The position numbers were made by a program, and so were the translations under genes. The notes beneath the pieces are model-generated. The model saw nothing but the letters and a program-made list of their open reading frames with translations, was not told the DNA's origin and made no database searches. Positions 37,592-44,428 of a DNA stretch of 64,000 nucleotides are shown in pieces. The DNA lies in assembly GCA_964441285.1 (NCBI GenBank), contig CAYTUK010000011.1, forward strand, positions 16,759 to 80,758, given 5' to 3'. Numbering within the stretch: the first letter of the stretch is position 1; each line of letters begins with the position of its first letter. The stretch comes from S010-25 sp964441285. GTDB taxonomy: Bacteria > Pseudomonadota > Gammaproteobacteria > SZUA-229.

Positions 37592-37622
37592 AGCTTACAC
37601 CTTGTAGTTGGCTCCAGGTCAA
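37592..37622 (-). promoter_or_regulatory. MerR-type promoter with 19-bp spacer
   Basis: On the minus strand TTGACC (37617-37622) and TAAGCT (37592-37597) are 19 bases apart. The spacer is CCTTGTAG/GGCTCCAGG-like (an imperfect dyad), the hallmark of promoters twisted open by MerR regulators. It fires toward the thioredoxin-like and merR genes with a leader of about 110 bases. A partial second copy (CCTGGAG, 37522-37528, near GTTCAA) lies between it and the gene. Confidence 0.65.
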
Positions 37623-37750
37623 GAAAAAATTCGTGCCATCATGTTGAGGAAAGGGAAGTTCTATAAAGTGTTCGGTGCTATTAGCACCACTGCACATATT
37701 GGACACGGCTTAAAGATGACAAAATGCACACATTGTGTTACCTTTTCTAA

Positions 37751-38032
37751 ATGAAGGCGTATTCCTGGAATTCCGAAAAAAATGAGTTACTTCAAAAAGA
37801 GCGTGGCATCTCATTTGAAGAAATAGTTCTTAATATTCAATTAGGTAATGAAGTAGCCATTTATGACCATCCAAACACCAAAAAATACTCTAATCAAAAG
37901 ATTTCAGTTGTTTTAATTGAGGATTATGCCTATTTGATTCCTTATGTAGAAGATAAGAACCAAATATTTCTTAAAACAATTATCCCCAGTCGTAAAGCGA
38001 CTAAGCAGTATGTAGGTGATGCCAATGAGTAA
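37751..38032 (+). CDS. BrnT-like toxin (DUF497 family)
   Basis: Protein of 93 aa resembling BrnT ribonuclease toxins, whose fold is RelE-like. Features are the opening YSWNSEKNELLQKERGISFEE, in which the family usually has FEWDPEKA..N..KHGVSFEEA, and the closing IIPSRKATKQYVG, which matches the family's R/K-A-T-x-x-E/Y end. It overlaps the next gene by 8 bases, the toxin-first order typical of BrnT/BrnA. Toxin activity is inferred from family only. Confidence 0.75.
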   Translation: MKAYSWNSEKNELLQKERGISFEEIVLNIQLGNEVAIYDHPNTKKYSNQKISVVLIEDYAYLIPYVEDKNQIFLKTIIPSRKATKQYVGDANE

Positions 38033-38306
38033 GTTAGATCCATATGAAAAAGAAATTCTTGATGCCTTTGATTCAGGAAAGTTAAAAAAATCTAAAATGG
38101 AAAAACAACAAATTAAGTGCCATGCATCTGTCGCTGAGGCAACTTTCAAAAAGGATGCCCGTATAAATATCAGGTTGTCCTCCAGAGATCTGCGCTCTTT
38201 ACAAGCCAGGGCATTAATGGAAGGTCTGCCATACCAAACATTCGTATCTAGTATTTTGCATAAATTTATCGACGGTAAGCTTGTAGACAAATCAGCTAAC
38301 AAGTGA
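38025..38306 (+). CDS. CopG-type antitoxin of the BrnT-like toxin
   Basis: Protein of 93 aa from the ATG at 38025 (MSKLDPYEKEILDAFDSGKL). The N-terminal half looks like a flexible toxin-wrapping segment. The C-terminal half is a ribbon-helix-helix (RINIRLSSRDLRSLQARALMEGLPYQTFVSSILHKF) for DNA binding and operon autorepression. It overlaps the toxin stop by 8 bases. The intergenic DNA before the toxin should hold the operator, but I did not see an obvious palindrome there. Family assignment is good; exact subfamily less so. Confidence 0.78.
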   Translation: MSKLDPYEKEILDAFDSGKLKKSKMEKQQIKCHASVAEATFKKDARINIRLSSRDLRSLQARALMEGLPYQTFVSSILHKFIDGKLVDKSANK

Positions 38307-38594
38307 CTGTGGTACAAAGTCAACAGACCTGCCTTGCTTCATCGTGGTTATTAAGGGAATACCCTTTAATTTCAGTCGAGTACGATAAAAAGTGCTTTTG
38401 CCTGCGTCTGCCTGCGTCATTGAGGGGACCTTCAAAATATTTGGCTCAACGCACCAAAACACCACATAGGCGACATTAGGTACGCGGGTCAGTTCTGATG
38501 TCAAGTCGAAGAGAGCGGACATTGGCAAGATAGTCCTGACAGAGCGTTTTCGACCACAGCGAACTGTCGTGATTATGAACATGTTCCAGGTCAA
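38292..38594 (-). pseudogene. Relic, possibly of a phage/plasmid replication initiator (gpII/gpX type) C-terminus
   Basis: An open frame of about 100 codons whose middle reads FWCVEPNILKVPSMTQADAG and then STFYRTRLKLKGI. This recalls the C-terminal helix-turn-helix of filamentous-phage replication proteins of the II/X family (FYRHR.KLLEYGIDI). No catalytic part is present and there is no proper start, so it is at best a fragment. It lies tail to tail with the BrnA-like gene. The assignment rests on a short motif recalled from the family and should be treated as tentative. Confidence 0.3.
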
Positions 38595-38780
38595 AGTTAC
38601 TAAAAAGCACGCAAACGCCCGTGTGATAAGGTATCGACAGGGTTTGTAAGTCTCTAAAATCTGTTTTCTAACAGGTGAATTTCAAATAATCATCAAAATA
38701 GCGTTACTATATTTTACATATTAACTACAACTAATGTACTGAATTATTTTTAACCAATTGTTAATTATAGACATAAATTG

Positions 38781-38797
38781 TTGGCTTACATATTGCA
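38781..38797 (+). promoter_or_regulatory. Sigma-54 (RpoN) type promoter upstream of the PEP-CTERM gene
   Basis: TTGGCTTACATATTGCA matches the -24/-12 consensus (TGGCAC-N5-TTGCA): GG at 38783-38784 and GC at 38795-38796 are 12 bases apart as required. The predicted start is about 74 bases before the gene. An inverted repeat, TTAACCAATTGTTAA (38750-38764), lies just upstream. In exosortase bacteria, short PEP-CTERM genes are known RpoN/PrsR targets, which supports the reading. Confidence 0.55.
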
Positions 38798-38881
38798 TTG
38801 TAAATTTAACTAGTTATCTAAACGAAATAATAACTCTGTTGTCGTGACGAGTAAATGTAACTAACATAGGAGAAGGGAATA

Positions 38882-39472
38882 GTGATTATTAAATCTTTTA
38901 TTGGCACAGTCTGTGCTCTTGTACTTATCTGTGGTACCTCAATTGCCAATGCGGCATCTATCAACTTCAGTTCACCATCAATGACGGCGAATGTAAATGA
39001 TATTATTACACTTGACGTGTTGATGGATTTTACAGGTAATCCAACTCTTGGAGGCGGGACTGATATCTTCTACGATTCAGCTGTACTGTCATACTAGAGT
39101 TTTAGTTTTGCGACGACCAGCTTAACTCTGAATCCAGCTTTCAGTCGAACACCTGACATTCTTTCTAACAAGTTAGAAGGTTTAGCCTTCGGTAATTTTA
39201 ATGGGTTATCCGGTCCCGGTACTGTAGGAACATTGACCTTTCAGGTGATTGCATCTGGGAATACAACACTGCGCATGGCTGAAACTACTAGCGCCCTGGG
39301 TGGGGGGGCGTTCATCTCCGATACAACTTTTCTTCCTTTTCCTCCACAAACTGTAAGTTTTGGTTCAGCAAATGTAAGGATAAGTGCTGTCCCTTTGCCT
39401 GCTGCGGTCTGGCTGTTTGGAAGCGGCCTGCTTGGTCTGATCGGTGTATCAAGAAAACACATAAAAAGTTAA
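38882..39472 (+). pseudogene. PEP-CTERM sorting-domain protein interrupted by an in-frame amber codon
   Basis: One continuous frame of 196 codons plus stop, broken only by TAG at 39095-39097. It starts with GTG behind AGGAGAAGGGA and has a clear signal peptide (VCALVLICGTSIANAA). A cohesin-like beta domain follows (SINFSSPSMTANVNDIITLDVLMDF; GTVGTLTFQVIASG). The end is an exosortase sorting tail, VPLPAAVWLFGSGLLGLIG followed by RKHIKS. No base is lost or gained, so a single substitution or readthrough explains it. Such proteins are exported and processed by exosortase in exopolysaccharide/biofilm producers; no exosortase gene is in this window. A terminator follows at 39502. Confidence 0.8.
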
Positions 39473-39501
39473 CAGGTAACTATTAGCCTGAGAAAACAAA
39501 G

Positions 39502-39525
39502 CGGCAACCATTGTGTTGCCGTTTT
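39502..39525 (+). terminator. Intrinsic terminator after the PEP-CTERM gene
   Basis: CGGCAAC (39502-39508) and GTTGCCG (39515-39521) pair around a 6-base loop and are followed by TTTT. Located 30 bases after the PEP-CTERM stop. Confidence 0.7.
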
Positions 39526-39625
39526 GGTTATCAATTTTAAATCGTGATATAGAAATAGGCGTTTAAAGGGGCTGCTCCGATAATTAGAAAAATCTAAACT
39601 CAAAAAAATATTAAGGGGCTGGAAA

Positions 39626-40024
39626 ATGCACATTGATTTAAATATGGTTAGAGCAGGAAAAGTTACTCACCCTTCAAAATGGGATCAAAGCGGTTATAAC
39701 GAAATTCAAAATCCACCAAGACGCTATCAAATAATTAATAGAAAACGCCTGTGCGAACTAACAGGAGCCAAAAATTTGTGTTTAGAACACGCTATGTGGG
39801 TGACTGAAGCGCTAACGAAAGCCAAACATCAGCGAGAAGGTCAATGGAGTGACAGTTTAGCGATTGGCGGTAAACGATTTATAGAATGCTATATGGATCA
39901 AGTAGATAGTAAAGCGAATAGCCGAAAAATAAGCGTTATTGATGGCTGTCATGTCGTTCAAGAAACGCCGGCGGCTTACAGTGCCCATATTGAGGTAAAA
40001 AACAGTCGTTTAAAGCCACAATAG
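39626..40024 (+). pseudogene. C-terminal fragment of a REP-associated (Y1/IS200-like, RAYT-type) transposase
   Basis: 132 residues beginning MHIDLNMVRAGKVTHPSKW, the segment that in full-length enzymes follows the catalytic HUH and tyrosine region, then SGYNEIQNPPRRYQIIN and a SDSLAIGGKRFIE block. The N-terminal ~150 residues with the HUH motif are absent, so it cannot be active. An AAGGGG-like sequence happens to precede the first ATG. Transposases of this group mobilise small palindromic REP elements; a palindromic element family occurs elsewhere in this window, but any link is only inferred. Confidence 0.65.
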
Positions 40025-40062
40025 GCTGAATTTCATTACAAAATATTAATGTTATTAATATA

Positions 40063-40197
40063 TTAGCTTGGTTCGACCCAGGTTTTATGCGCACGGTCGC
40101 AATAAATAGTCACCGTTTGAATATTTTCATCAAGTTCAATATGCTTGACTGTTTGGCCGCTGAGACCCAAAATCTTGCTGGAGATACTAACGCTCAT
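40063..40197 (-). pseudogene. Short relic resembling an ISL3-type transposase N-terminus
   Basis: A 44-codon open frame starting MSVSISSKILGLSGQTVKHI, then VTIYCDRAHKTW. The pattern of a short N-terminal helix, V.HIELDE and a charged strand recalls ISL3 transposases, but the zinc finger and catalytic part are missing. The remaining 335 bp up to rnhA are AT-rich, with no other gene recognised. Weak call. Confidence 0.25.
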
Positions 40198-40532
40198 TTA
40201 TCTGTTATCTATAAAGTGGTAAGAGACTTCATATTTCAACAGGTTAGTGTGGCGTTAGTATCTTTTTTTACTCACAAGAGCGGAGAAGAGCCATATTGTT
40301 TAATGGGCATGGTTGAATAGATCAAAAAGTTGAATCAACTCTATTAGTTATATATTAGATGTAAAATCTGAATTAAGATGCTAAATAGCAAAAATGGGTT
40401 TGTGTCGTTTATCTGTGTGTTAGGATGCGCTTTTTGTTGAAGGCGTTATATTAATTCAAATTTAACTTTATCGACACCATTAATATCAGTTTATCTGAAG
40501 TAATAAAAAGATAATAATCGAAGAATCTGTCT

Positions 40533-41009
40533 ATGACTAAATCCCAATCTGCCTCAAATGTAGTAATTTATACTGATGGTGCCTGTCGTGGTAACCCCGG
40601 CCCGGGTGGCTGGGGGGCCAGTTTGCGCTTTAATGGCCATCGTAAAAATTTATATGGTGGTGAAGCGAACACCACGAATAATCGTATGGAATTGATGGCG
40701 GTTATACAGGGGCTAAATTCACTTAGCCGTACCTGTTGCATACAAATTTATACTGATTCTAAATATGTCCTCAATGGAATTACCCAATGGATGCCAAACT
40801 GGAAAAAAAACGGCTGGAAAACGGCGGCAAAAAAACCGGTAAAAAATGTAGAATTATGGCAACAGCTGGATACCGCATTACAACAACACCAGGTGGAGTG
40901 GTCATGGGTAAAAGGCCACTCCGATGATGAAGGCAATGAATGTGCCGATACGCTGGCTAATCAGGGCATTGATGAAATGTTGAAAAAACAGGCTACCGGT
41001 CGGGGTTAA
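40533..41009 (+). CDS. rnhA: Ribonuclease HI
   Basis: Degrades the RNA strand of RNA-DNA hybrids (Okazaki primers, R-loops). 158 aa. The acidic catalytic set is visible: Asp15 in VIYTDGACRGNPGPGGWG, Glu in NNRMELMAV, Asp in IYTDSKYV and Asp in GNECADTLA. The basic protrusion WKKNGWKTAAKKPVKN, typical of the E. coli-type enzyme, is present. It lies 4 bases before dnaQ, on the same strand; rnhA-dnaQ adjacency is conserved in gammaproteobacteria (divergent in E. coli). Confidence 0.96.
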   Translation: MTKSQSASNVVIYTDGACRGNPGPGGWGASLRFNGHRKNLYGGEANTTNNRMELMAVIQGLNSLSRTCCIQIYTDSKYVLNGITQWMPNWKKNGWKTAAKKPVKNVELWQQLDTALQQHQVEWSWVKGHSDDEGNECADTLANQGIDEMLKKQATGRG

Positions 41010-41013
41010 ATGA

Positions 41014-41716
41014 ATGCGAAAAATTGTACTCGATACAGAGACCACCGGTCTTGATCCCGGTCAGGGACATAGAATAAATTGGCTGTGTTGAACTGCTAAA
41101 CCGGCGTTTAAGCGGTAATAATTATCATCAATATTTACAGCCTGACCGTGAGATTGATGAGGGTGCCCAGGCCGTGCATGGTATTTCCAATGAATTTCTC
41201 GCCGATAAACCGGACTTTGCTGCGGTGGTGGATGACTTTCTTGAGTACATAAAAGGGGCGGAGTTAATCATTCATAATGCGCCGTTTGATGTGGGTTTTA
41301 TCAATGCTGAACTGAACCGGGTTGGGCCCGAGTACGGTAGTGTCGATACTTATTGTACGGTCACTGATACATTGGTGATGGCACGAAAAAAACGCCCCGG
41401 TAAAAAAAATAATCTGGATGTCCTGTGTAAAGAATATGATGTAAATAATTCGCAGCGTGATTTACATGGTGCATTACTCGATGCTGAATTACTGGCAGAA
41501 GTCTATTTGCATATGACCGGCGGGCAGAGCGCCTTACTGTTAGACAGTGAAGAAGTACAACAGGCAGGTCAATCGGTCAGCACTAATGCCGCAGTCAGGC
41601 GAATATCAAAAGATCGACCAGCATTAAAAATAGTCCATCCCAATGTCGATGAAGCGGCAGCTCATCAGGCATTCATAAAAAAGATGGGTGAGAATTGTTT
41701 ATGGAAGAAACCTTAA
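41014..41716 (+). pseudogene. dnaQ: DNA polymerase III epsilon subunit, frameshifted near codon 21
   Basis: The proofreading 3'-5' exonuclease of DNA polymerase III. The ATG at 41014 opens MRKIVLDTETTGLDPGQGHR, including Exo I (DTETTG). At about 41074-41080 the DNA reads AGAATAAATTGGC where the family's RIIEIG calls for a sequence five bases longer, and the frame runs into a stop at 41092. The rest continues intact in another frame to 41716: HGISNEFL, HNAPFDVGF (Exo II) and HGALLDAELLAEVY (Exo III). As it stands, no single product has all motifs. A 5-base deletion between AATT repeats, or a sequencing error in an otherwise essential gene, are both possible. Confidence 0.85.
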
Positions 41717-41878
41717 TGCTAGCCATGATTGCGTAGTTAAAAAGAGTGAGAATAAGAATATAAATAGCAGCACAGATTCCCGGATAGGTTAAGACATGCA
41801 GGTGGATAAAACAGGTGTTACAGAAAACCATTCAGTACGAAGTAGCCATATTGATTTGTATAGAGCTGTTGACTAATT

Positions 41879-43618
41879 TTGAAAATTACCTCTAAAGAGC
41901 AGGCAACTAATATACGCCTTGAACAAGTTTATCTGCTGTATAAACAGTCAGCTTTTCTTTTTTTTGGTTCAATCGCTACGATTTTAATTATTACTGTGCA
42001 TTTCTGGAATCAGACTGACCCGGTGTTGTTGTCCGGCTGGCTAGCGGCGAGTTTAATCCTGTTTTTTTTTCGCATCTGGATGATTCAATATTTCAGACGC
42101 AATAAACCACGCAAAACGGCAATAAAATGGGGGTATATTTTTATGACCACATCGATATTATCCGGTTTATTGTGGGGCTGTCTACCACTGTTTATTCTGG
42201 ATTTATCGGATGTATTGGGTGTCTTGCTTGCATCGACTATTATGACGGGAATGGTAGCCGGTTCGCTGGTCTCATTGTCGTGTTTTATGCCCACACACCA
42301 ACTGTTTTCTTTTTTTTCACTGGGACCATTTATCTATGTGACTTTGCTGGATAGTAATCCGGTAATGGTGCAGTTTGGTATTATTCTTTTCATCTATTTT
42401 CTGGTTATGCTGGGATTTTCAGTGATGGTTAATCGTAACATTACCGATTCGATTCGACTGCGCTTTGAAAACCTTGAATTGCTTGATAATCTACGCCAGC
42501 AGAAAAAACTGGCTGAACATGCCAATGTTGAAAAATCCCGTTTTCTCGCTGCAACCAGCCATGATCTGAGACAGCCGTTACATGCGCTGGATCTGTACCT
42601 GGGGGCATTAAAAAATATTCTTAACAATGATGCCCAGTCTCAACTGTTAACTAAATCGATCCGCTCCAGTCATGCACTCGGTGAACTATTGAATGCACTC
42701 ATGGATATTTCCCGGTTGGATGCCGGCAATATTGAGGTGAACTTAAGTACTTTTGATGTACACGCTGTTCTGTCTGAACTGGTTGATGAGTTTCAATCAC
42801 TGGCAAAACAAAAAGCTATGTATATTCATTTGCAGGCAAGAAGTTGTTTAGTTGAAAGTGATCGGGTTTTATTTTCACGTATTATTCGTAATTTACTCTC
42901 CAATGCAATTAACCATAATGAGCGGGGTAATATAAGCATTGATACGGAAGATATGGGTGACAGGATTGATGTCTGTATTAAAGACCAGGGCAAGGGGATT
43001 GCTGAAACTGAAATTGAGAAAATATTTTCAGAGTTCTATCAACTGGATAATCCTGAACGTGACAGGACCAAAGGGCTAGGCCTGGGGCTGGCCATTGTCC
43101 GGCGTCTGTCTGTTTTGCTGGGGCATCCGCTGCGGGTGAAAAGTCAGCCGGGTACAGGCAGCTGTTTTTCAGTGCAGGTACCAAAATCGACAGTGATTGT
43201 GCAGGTGCCGCAAGTGCTCGCTCTAGGTGCGGAAACTTTACCAGAAGGTCTGTTTGTCGTTTGTGTGGATGACGAACTTGGTGTCCGCGATGCACTCACC
43301 GTATTATTAAGAAGCTGGGCTTGTGAAGTGCTGGTGAGTGAGAGTGAGCAGGAAATTCTTAGTGAGTTGAAGGCCGCCAATTACCCGCATCCTGATTTGA
43401 TTATTTCGGATTATCGTTTGCGCGAAAATAAAACGGGGGTGCAGGTTATTAACGCGATCTGTGAGTATTTTCAGGCCAGTATCCCTTCTATTGTAATTAC
43501 TGGCGATACCAGTGCAGAAATTCGTCAGCAGATAAAAGCGATAAATAGCGAAATTATGCTCAAGCCGGTTGAAGCAGATAACCTGCTACGGATGCTGGTT
43601 ACACTCACGCAGTCGTAG
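41879..43618 (+). CDS. Hybrid histidine kinase with membrane N-terminus and C-terminal receiver
   Basis: Protein of 579 aa. The TTG at 41879 is the most plausible start, since an in-frame stop lies three codons upstream and the next Met is far into the membrane region. Residues 25-180 hold about six hydrophobic helices without a periplasmic sensor domain. HisKA follows with His228 (SHDLRQPLHALDLYLGAL), then HATPase (NLLSNAINHNERG, GLGLGLAIVRRL) and a receiver from about 455 (CVDDELG, SDYRLRENKTG, ITGD, LKPV). This HDLRQPLHAL subtype commonly works with LuxR-type regulators. It is convergent, 9 bases apart, with such a regulator gene, and both neighbour the giant autotransporter. Confidence 0.92.
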   Translation: MKITSKEQATNIRLEQVYLLYKQSAFLFFGSIATILIITVHFWNQTDPVLLSGWLAASLILFFFRIWMIQYFRRNKPRKTAIKWGYIFMTTSILSGLLWGCLPLFILDLSDVLGVLLASTIMTGMVAGSLVSLSCFMPTHQLFSFFSLGPFIYVTLLDSNPVMVQFGIILFIYFLVMLGFSVMVNRNITDSIRLRFENLELLDNLRQQKKLAEHANVEKSRFLAATSHDLRQPLHALDLYLGALKNILNNDAQSQLLTKSIRSSHALGELLNALMDISRLDAGNIEVNLSTFDVHAVLSELVDEFQSLAKQKAMYIHLQARSCLVESDRVLFSRIIRNLLSNAINHNERGNISIDTEDMGDRIDVCIKDQGKGIAETEIEKIFSEFYQLDNPERDRTKGLGLGLAIVRRLSVLLGHPLRVKSQPGTGSCFSVQVPKSTVIVQVPQVLALGAETLPEGLFVVCVDDELGVRDALTVLLRSWACEVLVSESEQEILSELKAANYPHPDLIISDYRLRENKTGVQVINAICEYFQASIPSIVITGDTSAEIRQQIKAINSEIMLKPVEADNLLRMLVTLTQS

Positions 43619-43627
43619 TCAGATTAA

Positions 43628-44239
43628 TTAACTGCCGCCGATTCCCAGTAATTCACGTGCAATATTAGCCGCCTGGGTGCGGTTATCGACCTGCAGATCA
43701 GACAATATCCGGCTGATATACTGTTTCACCGTGCCTTCAGACAGATGCATGGTTTCACTGATGGTTTTGTTGTTGTGGCCGTCAATAATTAAGACCAGTA
43801 TCTGTTTCTGTTTATCGCTCAGGCAGGGTAAATTCTGCGAATGATTATCATGAGAAATATCGGTGAGAATAAAACGCCTGCCTGAGAGTACCTGTTTAAT
43901 CGCACGTAAAATAGTTTCCCCACTGGCAGACTTAACCACATAACCGGATGCGCCGGCATCTATACAGGCCGAGATTGTCAGTGGGCGCTCATCAGCTGAC
44001 ACAATCATCACAGGTGTGGCAGGATACTGATGATGAATTTTTCCGATGCTAATCACACCCTGCATATCGGGCATACCCAGATCCAGCAGGATTAAATCAT
44101 AATGATAAACAGCCAGTTTCTGTTGGACCTCATTAAACGAGCTGGAAAAGTCTATTTCCAGTTCGTCACCAAGCTGATCCAGCCAGACTGCCATGCTGTC
44201 ACGAAACAAGCCATGGTCATCTGCAAGTAATATTTTCAT
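43628..44239 (-). CDS. NarL/LuxR-type response regulator
   Basis: DNA-binding response regulator of 203 aa. The receiver has the acidic pair in LLADDHG, phospho-acceptor Asp53 in LLDLGMPDMQG, a conserved Ser/Thr strand (IVSADE) and Lys in VVKSASGE. The C-terminal HTH (about 138-195) reads LSDKQKQILVLIIDGHNNK, then ISETMHLSEGTVKQYISRIL. It is transcribed away from the giant autotransporter, whose start lies about 190 bases from its own, so the shared AT-rich gap (44240-44428) is an obvious place for it to act; that is inference. Its likely kinase is the convergent hybrid kinase. Confidence 0.93.
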   Translation of the reverse strand: MKILLADDHGLFRDSMAVWLDQLGDELEIDFSSSFNEVQQKLAVYHYDLILLDLGMPDMQGVISIGKIHHQYPATPVMIVSADERPLTISACIDAGASGYVVKSASGETILRAIKQVLSGRRFILTDISHDNHSQNLPCLSDKQKQILVLIIDGHNNKTISETMHLSEGTVKQYISRILSDLQVDNRTQAANIARELLGIGGS

Positions 44240-44428
44240 TAAAGTATCTCTTGTACCTGTCTCTTACGTCCAGCCACTATCGGGAAGCGATAAGGCACTA
44301 AAACAATTACTGAGATAAAACATAACCCATACAACATACGAATAACCAGGAAAATACTAACTAAAGTTAATAGTATAGTCGATTTTTTAATTTTACAATT
44401 AATAAAACTATTGGAAACTTTGATTATT

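Noticed and set aside
38016..38024. Upstream ATG for the BrnA-like antitoxin (MMP extension)
   Set aside because: The ATG at 38025 gives the normal overlap with the toxin stop and a sensible N-terminus.
40087..40320. Plus-strand frame of 77 codons
   Set aside because: No ribosome site or family likeness; the opposite strand over the same bases reads more like a transposase start.
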